In this document: piece by piece, positions 37,257 through 46,025 of the stretch
How the letters are laid out: each line of letters begins with the position of its first letter
How positions within the stretch are numbered: position 1 is the stretch's first letter
Source of the DNA: Spiribacter halobius
Lineage (GTDB): Bacteria; Pseudomonadota; Gammaproteobacteria; Nitrococcales; Nitrococcaceae
Length of the DNA stretch: 64,000 nt
Direction of reading: 5' to 3'
Assembly: GCF_020883455.1 (NCBI RefSeq)
Contig: NZ_CP086615.1
Span: 1,798,001 to 1,862,000 of the forward strand
Notes under the pieces: generated by a model
What the model was told of the DNA's origin: nothing
The model's input: the letters and a program-made list of their open reading frames with translations, nothing else
Database searches by the model: none
Made by a program: the position numbers and the translations under genes

Positions 37257-37552
37257 GGCAGCACCGCCTTGAATGGCTTCACGGTCACCTCCCGGTAGAC
37301 ACCGGCGGCGACGTAGGGATCCGCGTCGGCCCAGGCCCGGGCCTCCTCCAGGGAGGGGAACTCGGCCACCACGAGGCTGCCGCTGAAGCCGGCCGGGCCC
37401 GGGTCCTCGGCATCGATGGCGGGGTGGGGGCCGGCGAGGAGCAGTCGGCCCTGGTCGCGGAGGGCCTCGAGGCGGGCGAGGTGCTCGCCCCGGGCGCCCT
37501 TGCGGCGCTCCAGGCTGTCCTCGACGTCCTCGCTGATGATGGCGTAGTACAT
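37253..37552 (-). CDS. YciI-family protein
   Basis: 99 residues: [19 protein letters not shown], then [20 protein letters not shown] and [20 protein letters not shown]. This is the ferredoxin-like YciI/YCII fold with its conserved His/Asp pair. Some relatives are dehalogenating or ring-acting enzymes, but the YciI group itself has no settled reaction. It is first in the yciI-bolA-ppi operon, an order seen in other gammaproteobacteria. Confidence 0.9.
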   Translation of the reverse strand: MYYAIISEDVEDSLERRKGARGEHLARLEALRDQGRLLLAGPHPAIDAEDPGPAGFSGSLVVAEFPSLEEARAWADADPYVAAGVYREVTVKPFKAVLP

Positions 37553-37687
37553 GGCGGCATTCTCTCCGCGTGATCCAGACGGCAGCCGGGAACGCTACCA
37601 TATCCGGGAGCGGCCTCCCCACCGTGCTTGCACCGCCGCGGCGGCGGTGCCCATCATGCCGTTGAAAGGCGGCGCAGCGAGGCAGCC

Positions 37688-38311
37688 ATGAGCCAGTATT
37701 TCAGCGTGCATCCCGAGACACCGCAGCCGCGCCTCATCCGGCGCACGGTGGAGGTTCTCCAGCGCGGTGGCGTGATCGTCTACCCGACGGACTCCACCTA
37801 TGCCCTCGGCTGCGTCATGGGCGAGAAGGCCGCCATCGACCGCATCCGCCAGATCCGCGCCCTGCGGGAGGATCACGACTTCACCCTGGCCTGCCGCGAC
37901 CTCTCGGATATCGGCACCTACGCGCGTCTGGAGAACAACGCCTTCCGCCTGCTCAAGGCGCACACGCCCGGGCCCTATACTTTCATCCTCAAGGCCACGG
38001 GCGAGGTGCCGCGGCGCCTGCAGCACCCCAAGCGCAAGACCATCGGCATCCGTGTGCCCGGGAATCCGGTGGCCCAGGCCCTGCTCGCCGAGCTCGGCGA
38101 GCCGCTGATGACCACGAGTCTGCTGCTGCCGGGGGACGACATGGCCATGACCGACGCCGAGCTCATCCGCGAGCGTATCGGCCGGCAGGTGGACGCCGTG
38201 CTCGACGGCGGCTCCGGCGGCCTCGAGCCGAGCACGGTGATCGACCTCAGCGAGCCCGCGCCGCGGATCCTGCGCCGCGGTCAGGGCGACCCTACCGCCT
38301 TCGAGACCTGA
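37688..38311 (+). CDS. Sua5/YciO/YrdC-family protein (YciO-like)
   Basis: 207 residues from the ATG at 37688. The YrdC-like fold is shown by GGVIVYPTDSTYALGC and KAHTPGPYTFILKATGEVP, RTIG-like KRKTIGIRVPGNP and DLSEPAPRILRRGQGD. The sequence is closer to YciO than to TsaC, so a direct role in tRNA threonylcarbamoyladenosine synthesis is uncertain. It is upstream of trpS on the same strand with a 68-nt gap. Confidence 0.88.
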   Translation: MSQYFSVHPETPQPRLIRRTVEVLQRGGVIVYPTDSTYALGCVMGEKAAIDRIRQIRALREDHDFTLACRDLSDIGTYARLENNAFRLLKAHTPGPYTFILKATGEVPRRLQHPKRKTIGIRVPGNPVAQALLAELGEPLMTTSLLLPGDDMAMTDAELIRERIGRQVDAVLDGGSGGLEPSTVIDLSEPAPRILRRGQGDPTAFET

Positions 38312-38379
38312 TCTCGGCACGGGGCGGCGCGAGCCGCTATCATGGCGGCCCTGTTCGTCGCGAGGGTCGGGAGGGTCCT

Positions 38380-39597
38380 TTGAGCATCTCCAGCGCACGA
38401 CCGGCGCGCGTCCTCTCCGGGATGCGCCCTACCGGACGGCTGCATCTCGGGCACTACCACGGTGTGCTGAAGAACTGGGTGCGCCTGCAGGAGGAGCACG
38501 AGTGCTTCTTCTTCATCGCCGACTGGCACGCCCTGACCACCGCCTATGAGGAGCGCGAGATCATCGCGCAGAACGTCTGGGACCTGGTCGTGGACTGGCT
38601 CGCCTGCGGGGTGAACCCGCGGCTGGCGACGCTGTTCATCCAGTCGCGCGTCATCGAGCACGCCGAGCTGCATCTGCTGCTGTCGATGATCGCGCCGCTC
38701 GGCTGGCTCGAGCGCGTCCCCACCTACAAGGATCAGATCGCCCAGCTGCGGGAGAAGGACCTCGCCACCTACGGCTTCCTGGGCTACCCGGTGCTGCAGA
38801 GCGCCGACATCCTCATCTACCGCGCCACCGGCGTGCCGGTGGGGGAGGATCAGGTCTCCCACGTCGAGCTCACCCGGGAGCTGGCGCGGCGGTTCAACTG
38901 GATGTTCGGTCGCGAGCCGGGCTTCGAGGCGCGCGCGGAGACGGCGGCGCGGAAGATGGGCAAGAAGAACGCCCGCCTCTATCGCGAGCTGCGCCGCCGC
39001 TATCAGGAGGCGGGCGACGGCGAGGCCCTGGCGGAGGCGAAGGCGCTGATCGAGGGCCAGCAGAACATCACCCTGGCCGACGGTGAGCGGCTGCTCGGCT
39101 ACCTCGAGGGCGGCGGGCGCACGGTGCTGCCGGAGCCCGAGGCCATGCTCACCCCGGCGCCACGCATGCCGGGGCTGGACGGGCGCAAGATGTCGAAGTC
39201 CTATGGCAACACGATCTCCCTGCGCGAGGCGCCCGAGGATATCGACCATAAGCTGCGCACCATGCCCACCGACCCCGCCCGCGTGCGCCGCAGCGACCCG
39301 GGCGAGCCCACCAAATGCCCGGTCTACGACCTGCACCGCCTCTATTCCGACGCCGGCACCCGGGAGTGGGTGGAGCAGGGCTGCCGCTCCGCCGGCATCG
39401 GCTGCCTGGACTGCAAGCAGCCGCTGATCGAGGCCGTGCAGGCGGAGGTGGCACCGATCCGCGAGAAGGCCGCCGAGCTCGAGGCCGACCCCGACACCGT
39501 CCGCCAGATCGTGGCGGAGGGCTGCGAGCGGGCGCGCGGGGTAGCCCGGGAGACCATGAAGGACGTCCGCGCGGCCATGGGGCTGGAGTACCGCTGA
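38380..39597 (+). CDS. trpS: Tryptophanyl-tRNA synthetase
   Basis: Charges tRNA(Trp). 405 residues from a TTG start at 38380 with GGGAGG about 5 nt upstream. The HIGH-type motif is in PTGRLHLGHYHG (17-28) and KMSKS is in DGRKMSKSYGN (about 270). It is longer than the E. coli enzyme because of an insert of about 70 residues (about 188-260, KMGKKNARLYRELRRRYQEA on), as in other long proteobacterial TrpRS. It begins the unit trpS-scpA-scpB-rluB-endonuclease; scpA starts 2 nt after it. Confidence 0.95.
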   Translation: MSISSARPARVLSGMRPTGRLHLGHYHGVLKNWVRLQEEHECFFFIADWHALTTAYEEREIIAQNVWDLVVDWLACGVNPRLATLFIQSRVIEHAELHLLLSMIAPLGWLERVPTYKDQIAQLREKDLATYGFLGYPVLQSADILIYRATGVPVGEDQVSHVELTRELARRFNWMFGREPGFEARAETAARKMGKKNARLYRELRRRYQEAGDGEALAEAKALIEGQQNITLADGERLLGYLEGGGRTVLPEPEAMLTPAPRMPGLDGRKMSKSYGNTISLREAPEDIDHKLRTMPTDPARVRRSDPGEPTKCPVYDLHRLYSDAGTREWVEQGCRSAGIGCLDCKQPLIEAVQAEVAPIREKAAELEADPDTVRQIVAEGCERARGVARETMKDVRAAMGLEYR

Positions 39598-39599
39598 GC

Positions 39600-40448
39600 A
39601 TGCAGGAGGCCGCCGCCGGCAGCGACGATGCCGCCCCGATCGCGCGTGTGCGCGGGGAGCCGCTGGCGGATCTGCCGCGGGACCTCTACATCCCACCGGA
39701 TGCGCTGGAGGTCTTTCTGGAGACCTTCGAGGGCCCGCTGGATCTGCTGCTTTACCTCATCCGGCGGCAGAATCTGGACATCCTCGACATTCCCATCGCG
39801 GAGATCACGCGCCAGTACATGGCCTACGTGGAGCTGATGAAGGACGTGCGCCTCGAGCTCGCTGCGGAGTACCTGGTGATGGCCGCGGTGCTGGCGGAGA
39901 TCAAGTCGCGCATGCTGCTGCCTCGCCCGCCCGCGGCCGATCAGGACGAGGAGCACGACCCGCGCGCCGAGCTGGTGCGCCGGCTGCAGGAGTACGAGCG
40001 CTACAAGGAGGCAGCCGCCGAGCTGGACAACCTGCCGCGGGTGGCCCGGGACATCTTCCCGGCCAAGGCGCTGGCGCCGGAGATGACCACCGCCCGGCAG
40101 GAACCCGAGGTGGCGCTGCGGGAGCTGCTGGCGGCCTTCGCCGAGGTGCTGGACCGCGCGGAGATGTTCACCCATCACCAGGTCCAGCGGGAGGCGCTGT
40201 CGGTGCGCCAGCGCATGGCAGAGACGCTGGAAGCGCTCTCCGGGGAGCGCTTCACCGGGCTCGGCGATCTGCTGCGCCCGGAGGAGGGCCGTGCCGGCGT
40301 CGTGGTGACCTTCCTCGCCATCCTGGAGCTGCTCAAGGCCTCGCTGGTGGAGCTGGTGCAGGCCGAGCCATTCGCGCCGCTCTATCTCCGGGCGGCCGGC
40401 AGTCGCAGCGAGGCGCCGCCGGTACCCGCGGACGGGGAGGGCGCATGA
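39600..40448 (+). CDS. scpA: Segregation and condensation protein ScpA
   Basis: Kleisin subunit of the SMC complex, 282 residues. The N-terminal SMC-neck-binding region FEGPLDLLLYLIRRQNLDIL begins near 42, and AEYLVMAAVLAEIKSRMLLP follows. The C-terminal winged helix (about 200-265, GVVVTFLAILELLKASLVEL) binds the SMC head. About 40 residues precede the core. It starts 2 nt after trpS and overlaps scpB by ATGA. Confidence 0.94.
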   Translation: MQEAAAGSDDAAPIARVRGEPLADLPRDLYIPPDALEVFLETFEGPLDLLLYLIRRQNLDILDIPIAEITRQYMAYVELMKDVRLELAAEYLVMAAVLAEIKSRMLLPRPPAADQDEEHDPRAELVRRLQEYERYKEAAAELDNLPRVARDIFPAKALAPEMTTARQEPEVALRELLAAFAEVLDRAEMFTHHQVQREALSVRQRMAETLEALSGERFTGLGDLLRPEEGRAGVVVTFLAILELLKASLVELVQAEPFAPLYLRAAGSRSEAPPVPADGEGA

Positions 40449-41065
40449 GCCGGCCTCCGCTCGAGCACATCCTCGAGGGGGCACTGCTCGCCGCCGGCGA
40501 GCCGCTGTCGGTGGAGCGTCTGCGCGGGCTGTTCGAGGCCCACGAGCAGCCCGAGCCCGGCGAAGTGCGCGCGGCCATGGATCGGCTCGCGCAGGCCTAC
40601 GAGGGCCGGGGCGTGGAGGTGAAGGCGCTGGCGAGCGGCTATCGGATCCAGGTGCGGGAGAGCCTGGCGCCCTGGGTCTCGAAGCTCTGGGAGGAGAAGC
40701 CCGGACGCTACTCCCGCGCCCTGCTGGAGACCCTCGCGATCATCGCCTACCGCCAGCCCATCACCCGCAGCGAGATCGAGGAGATCCGCGGCGTGAGCGT
40801 GAGCAGCGGCATCATGCGCACGCTCCAGGAGCGCGGCTGGGTGCGCATCGCCGGCCACCGGGACGTCCCCGGCCGCCCGGCGGTGTTCGCCACCACCCGG
40901 GCGTTTCTGGACTACTTCAACCTCCAGGGTCTGGACCAGCTGCCTACCCTTATGGCCCTGCGCGACCCCGACGACGAGCAGCCGGAGCTGGATCTGCGCT
41001 TCAGCGAGGAAAGGCAGCGCAGCACGACCGCCGATGGCCACGGTCCTGCGGAGGCCCCGGAGTGA
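40445..41065 (+). CDS. scpB: Segregation and condensation protein ScpB
   Basis: 206 residues with two winged-helix domains: LEHILEGALLAAGEPLSVER, then YRIQVRESLAPWVSKLWEEK, and LLETLAIIAYRQPITRSEIE with VSSGIMRTLQERGWVRIAGH. It forms the SMC-ScpAB condensin with ScpA. The start overlaps scpA (ATGA) and the stop overlaps the GTG of rluB (GTGA). Confidence 0.95.
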   Translation: MSRPPLEHILEGALLAAGEPLSVERLRGLFEAHEQPEPGEVRAAMDRLAQAYEGRGVEVKALASGYRIQVRESLAPWVSKLWEEKPGRYSRALLETLAIIAYRQPITRSEIEEIRGVSVSSGIMRTLQERGWVRIAGHRDVPGRPAVFATTRAFLDYFNLQGLDQLPTLMALRDPDDEQPELDLRFSEERQRSTTADGHGPAEAPE

Positions 41066-41877
41066 CCACCGAGAAGCTGCAGAAGGTGCTGGCCCGGGCC
41101 GGCGTCGGTTCCCGGCGCGAGATGGAGCGCTGGATCGCCGAGGGCCGGGTGAGCGTCGACGGTCGTACCGCGCAGCTCGGGGACCGGGTCGGCGCCGCCG
41201 CCCGCATCGCGGTGGACGGCCGGCCCCTCGGCAAGCGGGCGGCGGAGCCGCTGCCGCGGCGCGTGCTCGCGTATCACAAGCCCGCCGGCGAGGTGGTCAC
41301 CCGGCAGGACCCCGAAGGCCGGCGCACCGTGTTCACCCGCCTGCCGCGCCTGCGCGGCGGGCGCTGGGTCGCGATAGGGCGGCTCGACGTCAACACCTCG
41401 GGACTGCTGCTCTTCACCACCGACGGCAGTCTCGCCAGCCGGCTCATGCACCCGAGCTATCGGCTGCCGCGGGACTACGCCGTGCGGGTATTCGGCCATG
41501 TCAGCGAGGCCATGCTGGAGCGCCTGCGGGAGGGAGTGACCCTGGACGACGGCAAGGCGGCCTTCGAGCGCATCGAGACCCTTGCCGCCGGCGAGGCCGC
41601 CAACGAGTGGTACCGGGTGCGGGTCCGCGAGGGCCGCAATCGACTGGTGCGGCGGCTCTGGGAGTCTCAGGGCGTGACGGTGAGCCGGCTGATGCGCGTG
41701 CAGTACGGCCCGGTGGCGCTGCCGCCCAACCTGCGCGAGGGTCAGCATCACGAGCTTGGGCCGGGCGCGGTGGACGAGCTCTGCACGCTGGTGGACCTGC
41801 CGGCCGAGGCATCGGCCGGCGACCGGCGCAAGGCGGCTCCCCGACGGCCCCGCCGGCGGCCGCCCCGGCGCGGATGA
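41062..41877 (+). CDS. rluB: 23S rRNA pseudouridine(2605) synthase RluB
   Basis: 271 residues from a GTG start. The S4 RNA-binding domain (KLQKVLARAGVGSRREMERW) is followed by the RsuA/RluB catalytic domain: AYHKPAGEVVTRQDPEGR, the catalytic Asp in IGRLDVNTSGLLLFT (about 113) and VREGRNRLVRRLWESQG. A Lys/Arg/Pro-rich tail closes it. Scp-linked placement of rluB is common in proteobacteria. Both ends overlap neighbours. Confidence 0.93.
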   Translation: MTTEKLQKVLARAGVGSRREMERWIAEGRVSVDGRTAQLGDRVGAAARIAVDGRPLGKRAAEPLPRRVLAYHKPAGEVVTRQDPEGRRTVFTRLPRLRGGRWVAIGRLDVNTSGLLLFTTDGSLASRLMHPSYRLPRDYAVRVFGHVSEAMLERLREGVTLDDGKAAFERIETLAAGEAANEWYRVRVREGRNRLVRRLWESQGVTVSRLMRVQYGPVALPPNLREGQHHELGPGAVDELCTLVDLPAEASAGDRRKAAPRRPRRRPPRRG

Positions 41878-42533
41878 GCGGCGGTCGCGGGCTGCACGAC
41901 ACCTACCGCCGTCTTCACGCGGCGTTCGGCCCGCAGGGCTGGTGGCCGGGGGAGACCGCCTTCGAGGTGTTGGTGGGCGCGGTACTCACCCAGAATGCCG
42001 CCTGGAGCAACGTGGAGCGCGCCATCCAGGGCCTGCGCAACGCATGCCTGTTCGCCCCGGAGCGCATCGTCGCCGCGGAACACGGCGCCCTCGCCGCGGC
42101 CATCCGCCCCTCAGGCTATTTCAACGTCAAGGCGCGGCGCCTGCGCGCGGCCTGTGAGGCCTGGCTCGAGCATGGCGGCGAGGCGGGGCTTGCCCGGCTC
42201 GACACGGCCACGCTCCGGGCGAGACTGCTGGCGGTGAAGGGACTCGGCCGCGAGAGCGTGGACGACGTCGTCCTGTACGCCTTCGAGCGCCCGGTGTTCG
42301 TGGTGGATGCGTATACCCGCCGCATCTTCAGCCGCCTCGGCGTTCTCGCCGGCGACGAGCCCTACGAGACCATCCGTGCCCGCTTCGAGGCCGCGCTGCC
42401 GCAGGATCCGGCCCTGTTCAACGAGTACCACGCCCTCATCGTCGCCCTCGGCAAGGACATCTGCCGCCCGCGCAGACCCCGCTGCGACGAGTGCCCGCTG
42501 CAGGCGGGCTGTGCCTTCGCCGGCGGGCCATGA
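41874..42533 (+). CDS. Endonuclease III-like DNA glycosylase, MagIII-type active site
   Basis: 219 residues from an ATG overlapping the rluB stop. HhH-GPD fold: VGAVLTQNAAWSNVERAIQG, helix-hairpin-helix LLAVKGLGRESVDDVVLYAF and catalytic Asp in VVDAYTRRIFSRLG. The iron-sulfur motif C-x6-C-x2-C-x5-C ends the protein. The lysine that makes E. coli Nth a bifunctional lyase is replaced in GRES, as in monofunctional glycosylases such as MagIII (3-methyladenine) and MutY. A base-excision role on alkylated bases is more likely than classical Nth activity (inference). Confidence 0.85.
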   Translation: MSGGRGLHDTYRRLHAAFGPQGWWPGETAFEVLVGAVLTQNAAWSNVERAIQGLRNACLFAPERIVAAEHGALAAAIRPSGYFNVKARRLRAACEAWLEHGGEAGLARLDTATLRARLLAVKGLGRESVDDVVLYAFERPVFVVDAYTRRIFSRLGVLAGDEPYETIRARFEAALPQDPALFNEYHALIVALGKDICRPRRPRCDECPLQAGCAFAGGP

Positions 42534-42559
42534 AGCCGCGCCCACACGGGCGCATCTGC

Positions 42560-42676
42560 GGCCGTGCCAGGTGCGGTGCGGGGTGGGAGCACCCGGGACA
42601 CGCTGTGCGGTCAGAGGCCCACGGACATCGTTCAGCGCGGCCCTAAGGTCCCGGATGCTCCTCCCCCGCCACGCAC
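42560..42676. repeat. Diverged relative of the dispersed hairpin repeat (copy C)
   Basis: It shares GGCCGTGCC and CCCGGGACACGCTGTG with copies A and B. It has arms at 42571-42599 and 42648-42676 (29 nt, mostly paired) and closes with GTCCCGG, but its loop is different and it lacks the inner CGTAGGCGAG hairpin. It lies between the endonuclease gene and arfB; I see no gene in the 248-bp gap. Confidence 0.6.
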
Positions 42677-42781
42677 TGCCAGCTCAGCGAGCTGTTCCGC
42701 GACGGGATGGGCCGCCCCCCATGGGTCATCGGTAGCGCGGACACCGTTGCCCCGTGCCGGTTTTCGTGGCGAACTGGCGGC

Positions 42782-43198
42782 ATGCTGCGGATCGATGAAC
42801 AGCTGGCGGTCCCCGAGGAGGAGATCGAGATCACGGCCGTGCGCGCGCAGGGGCCGGGTGGGCAGAACGTCAACAAGGTAGCGACGGCTGTGCAGCTGCA
42901 CTTCGACGTGCGTGCCTCGTCGCTGCCGGAGGACGTCAAGATGCGGCTTCTGGCCCGGCGCGACCGCCGGCTGCGCAAGGACGGGGTGCTGGTGATCAAG
43001 GCGCAGCGCCGTCGCACCCAGGAGGGCAACCGGGAGGATGCGCTGGCCCGCCTCGCGGAGCTGGTGCGTGCTGCCAGCACACCGCAGAAACGGCGCCGGC
43101 CGACCCGCCCGCCGAAGAGCGCCCATCGCCGCCGCCTGCAGGCGAAGGCCCGGCGCGCACGGCTCAAGTCACTGCGTGGCCGCCCGCCGCCGGAATAG
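42782..43198 (+). CDS. arfB: Alternative ribosome-rescue factor ArfB (YaeJ)
   Basis: Peptidyl-tRNA hydrolase that frees stalled ribosomes without a stop codon. 138 residues from the ATG at 42782, giving the usual opening LRIDEQLAVPEEEIEITAVR. The GGQ motif lies in AQGPGGQNVNKVATAVQLHF. The C-terminal 35 residues are strongly basic, the tail that enters the empty mRNA channel. Start and length agree with the family. The ribosome-binding site is weak (GGCGG). Confidence 0.93.
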   Translation: MLRIDEQLAVPEEEIEITAVRAQGPGGQNVNKVATAVQLHFDVRASSLPEDVKMRLLARRDRRLRKDGVLVIKAQRRRTQEGNREDALARLAELVRAASTPQKRRRPTRPPKSAHRRRLQAKARRARLKSLRGRPPPE

Positions 43199-43223
43199 GC
43201 GACCACCACTCGTACCGGAGGAG

Positions 43224-43724
43224 ATGGCCTTGATCACCGACACGGACCGAAGCCACCTGCGCCGCTGCGTGGCGCTGGCCAGGCAGGCCCTGGAGGCCGG
43301 CGATGAGCCGTTCGGCTCGGTGCTGGTCTCGGCGCAGGGGGTGGTGCTTTTCGAGGACCACAATCATGTGGCCTCCGGCGATAGCACCCGGCATCCGGAA
43401 TTCGCCATCGCCCGCTGGGCGGCGGCACACCTTTCGCCGGGCGAGCGTGCCGCCGCGACGGTGTATACCTCGGGCGAGCACTGTCCGATGTGTGCCGCCG
43501 CCCACGGCTGGGTGGGCCTCGGCCGCATCGTCTATGCGAGCTCCTCGGCCCAGCTCGGGGAGTGGCTGGCGGAGATGGAGGTTCCGCCGCCCCCGGTGCG
43601 GCCGCTCGCGATCCGCGAGATCGTGCCGGATGCCGTCGTGGAGGGGCCGGTGGCGGACCTCGCCGATGAGGTACGGGCCCTGCACCGGCGCCTGCACGGG
43701 TTCGAACCCGACCCCGCGCGGTAA
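43224..43724 (+). CDS. Cytidine/deoxycytidylate-type deaminase
   Basis: 166 residues. The zinc site is RHPEFAIARWAA (the H-x-E of the family) and TSGEHCPMCAAAHGWVG (C-x2-C). Close relatives are annotated as nucleoside or guanine deaminases, so the base is uncertain. GGAGGAG lies only 2 nt before the ATG; a TTG at 43230 has better spacing and may be the true start. It follows arfB by 25 nt. Confidence 0.87.
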   Translation: MALITDTDRSHLRRCVALARQALEAGDEPFGSVLVSAQGVVLFEDHNHVASGDSTRHPEFAIARWAAAHLSPGERAAATVYTSGEHCPMCAAAHGWVGLGRIVYASSSAQLGEWLAEMEVPPPPVRPLAIREIVPDAVVEGPVADLADEVRALHRRLHGFEPDPAR

Positions 43725-43735
43725 CCGCTCCGGCC

Positions 43736-44008
43736 TCAGCAGAGCTCGGCTTCGCCCTTGTCTCCCGGTGCCTCGGTCTTCGCGGGCCTGGCCAGCAGGC
43801 TCTCCCAGGGTGTGCCGGACGCCGGGAGGCCGTCGTGCGTGCGCTCCGCCGCCTCGGGCATCTCGCAGCTGGCCACTGCGGGCTGCGCCGCCAGGGCTTT
43901 CGCCAGATACTCCGCAAGATCCCGCTCGCCGGGATTCGTGTCGATATGGGCACCGGCATGGCTGCCCATCAGCATCAGCGCCAGCGCCACCGGGATTCGC
44001 CAGGTCAT
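43736..44008 (-). CDS. Small secreted protein of unknown function, 90 aa
   Basis: I do not recognise this protein. It has a clear signal peptide (MTWRIPVALALMLMGSHAGA), then an acidic mature part of about 70 residues with Cys48 and a C-terminal Cys90. A GGGAGGG site 7 nt before the ATG supports it. It lies convergent to the deaminase gene and may share a unit with nothing else. Confidence 0.6.
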   Translation of the reverse strand: MTWRIPVALALMLMGSHAGAHIDTNPGERDLAEYLAKALAAQPAVASCEMPEAAERTHDGLPASGTPWESLLARPAKTEAPGDKGEAELC

Positions 44009-44170
44009 CGCCGTCCCTCCCGCTCCGTTATCCGGAGCCGATTCGGAAACAGCTTCAGGCTGGCACGCCGGGCAGGTCTTCGCTATTCGCGGAAGCCTCT
44101 ACGTGGTCGCCTGTGGTGAGGCCGGCGCTGTGCTCCGGTGTGCCGAGACCTGACGATACTTCCGAGACGA

Positions 44171-44938
44171 TCAATGAGGCGGGCTGCCAGCTTCCCGCCC
44201 GACGGTGGCCAGACTGGCGGGTTCGGCCTCCGCGGCTACCGGGGTGTCGGACTCCAGGCGCTCGGAGTAGCGCGCCGTCATCTGCGCCACATGCGGGCGC
44301 AGCAGCACGGTGAAGCGGATCAGCTCCTCCATGACGTCGACGATGCGCCCGTAAAGCGGCGACGGGCGCATGCGGCCGCGGTCGTCGAACTCCTGCCAGG
44401 CCTTGGGGATGCTGGACTGATTGGGGATGGTCACCATGCGCATCCAGCGCCCGAGCAGGCGCAGGGTGTTTACCGCGTTGAACGACTGCGAGCCGCCGCT
44501 GACCTGCATCACCGCCAGCGTCCGCCCCTGGGTCGGGCGCATGCCGCCGGTCTTGAGCGGCAGATGGTCGATCTGGGCCTTCATCACGCCGGTGATCTGG
44601 CCGTGCCGCTCCGGGCTGCACCAGACATGGCCTTCGGACCAGTGGGAGAGGTCGCGCAGCTCGCGCACCGCGGGATGGTCGTCGCCGGCGACCTGGTCCG
44701 GCAGCGGCAGGTCCTGCGGGTCGAAGATGCGGGTCTCGGCGCCGAACCGCCGTAGCAGCCGGGCCGCCTCCTCGGCGGCCAGGCGGGAGTAAGAGCGCTC
44801 GCGCAGCGAGCCGTACAGCAGCAGGATACGCGGCGGATGGCCCAGGGGATCGGGCAGTCCCTCGGCCGGCCGTTCGATCAGATAGCGCGCATCAAGCGCG
44901 GGGAAGTGATCAGGCTCGGGCAGAGCGCGCAGTCGCAT
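44171..44938 (-). CDS. arsH: ArsH-type NADPH-dependent FMN reductase
   Basis: Flavodoxin-fold flavoprotein of the ArsH family, 255 residues from the ATG at 44938; upstream in-frame ATGs at 45010 and 45064 are possible but precede the family's normal start. The FMN site is [14 protein letters not shown], and family motifs include [40 protein letters not shown] and [11 protein letters not shown]. ArsH oxidises trivalent organoarsenicals and also reduces quinones or azo dyes in vitro. No arsR, arsB or arsC is nearby, so arsenic resistance is not supported by context here. Confidence 0.9.
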   Translation of the reverse strand: MRLRALPEPDHFPALDARYLIERPAEGLPDPLGHPPRILLLYGSLRERSYSRLAAEEAARLLRRFGAETRIFDPQDLPLPDQVAGDDHPAVRELRDLSHWSEGHVWCSPERHGQITGVMKAQIDHLPLKTGGMRPTQGRTLAVMQVSGGSQSFNAVNTLRLLGRWMRMVTIPNQSSIPKAWQEFDDRGRMRPSPLYGRIVDVMEELIRFTVLLRPHVAQMTARYSERLESDTPVAAEAEPASLATVGREAGSPPH

Positions 44939-45081
44939 GAGTGGGTGGCATCCAGTTGTCCGGTGGGCAAATTGGGCGACCAGTGTATCGCGCTTGTTGC
45001 CCTGCAGCATCTCCACGCCACCCTTGTTGGCGGCGGATACACGGGTCGACGCCGGCCCGGGCATCCGCCGCCCTGGCGTGC

Positions 45082-45555
45082 TCAGCGCTCGTAGGTGCCA
45101 ATCAGGCGGTTCATGCCGATGACATGCGGCTCGGCGCGCTCCAGGAACTGCCAGAGGGTGAGCCCTGGCTCCAGGTCCAGTGCCTGGTCGAGCGCCAGGA
45201 TCCAGAAATAGTAGTGATGGACGCCATGGCCCTCCGGGGGCATCGGGCCGCCGTAGGCCTGCTTGCCGAAATCGGTGACGCCGTTGGTGTGATCGCTGTT
45301 GCCCTCGGCGAGCCGGGTGACCTCGGCCGGGATGTTGTAGTACACCCAGTGCACGAAGCCATAGGCGCCGGGCACGATCAGCGGCGCGTCCGGATCATGA
45401 CAGATCACCGCGTAGGACCGGGTACCGCCCGGGGCGCCGCTCCACTCGAGCGCGGGGGAGACGTCCTCACCCTCCCCGGTGTGGCGTGCCGGTATCGGCT
45501 GATGGGCGCCGAAGGCGGTGCTGCGCAGCTGCATGTCGGAGAGTGCGAATCCCAT
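45082..45555 (-). CDS. YbhB/YbcL-family PEBP protein
   Basis: 157 residues without a signal peptide. Phosphatidylethanolamine-binding-like motifs are present: [58 protein letters not shown]. The ligand pocket (DPDAP and GxHHYxF) is intact. Bacterial members have no agreed role. It is upstream of arsH on the same strand with a 143-nt gap. Confidence 0.92.
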   Translation of the reverse strand: MGFALSDMQLRSTAFGAHQPIPARHTGEGEDVSPALEWSGAPGGTRSYAVICHDPDAPLIVPGAYGFVHWVYYNIPAEVTRLAEGNSDHTNGVTDFGKQAYGGPMPPEGHGVHHYYFWILALDQALDLEPGLTLWQFLERAEPHVIGMNRLIGTYER

Positions 45556-45606
45556 GCTGACTCCTCCCTGGGTTGGCGGGTGTCGTCAGCATGCTTGCAT
45601 CCGGCT

Positions 45607-45820
45607 TCCTGATTGGCAACGAGCGTCAGCGCTGAGGGCGCCGGGAGTCCGCGGCGCTGGGGCCGCTGTAGTGGCCGTGCCGGGCGCGAGGCGGGGCAGG
45701 AGCGCCCGGGACACGCTGTGAATACGTCCTTGTAAGCTCGTAGGCGAGGTCCCTCTCGCCTACGGTCCCGGTCGCTCCTGCCCCGCCTCGCTAGGCCGCC
45801 GTGGGTACCCGCCGCCGCGC
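45607..45820. repeat. Dispersed hairpin repeat, copy B
   Basis: Core 45673-45820 matches copy A. Outer arms 45686-45712 and 45765-45791 (27 nt) pair with one mismatch, better than in copy A. Relative to A, the left arm has GGAGCG for GGCGCG and the right arm GCTCC for GCGCC, so the change is compensated. It occupies part of the 470-bp gap 45556-46025. Confidence 0.8.
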
Positions 45821-45962
45821 GCGTAGCGCCAGGCGGCGTAGCCGGGCCTGGTGGTCATCAGGTCCGGCTTTGTGCGGCGGGAAGCGGTGGTGTTGCAGGA
45901 AGAGATCCGGGGTGTCCGCGCCCGGGCGAGCGCGGGCATGGGGTATCGGCCAATAGCCGGGC

Positions 45963-46012
45963 CTGTGGGAGCCGCGCCCCGCCGAGAAATCCCGGCCGCG
46001 GCGCAACGCCGC
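45963..46012. repeat. REP-like single unit
   Basis: CTGTGGGAGCCGCGCCCCGC followed by a short loop and CCGGCCGCGGCGC gives a weak hairpin (GCCGCG at 45971-45976 with CGCGGC at 45997-46002). The GTGGGAGC head matches the element at 23229. It is in the second half of the 470-bp gap; nothing else is visible there. Confidence 0.4.
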
Positions 46013-46025
46013 CCGGATCAGCGCT

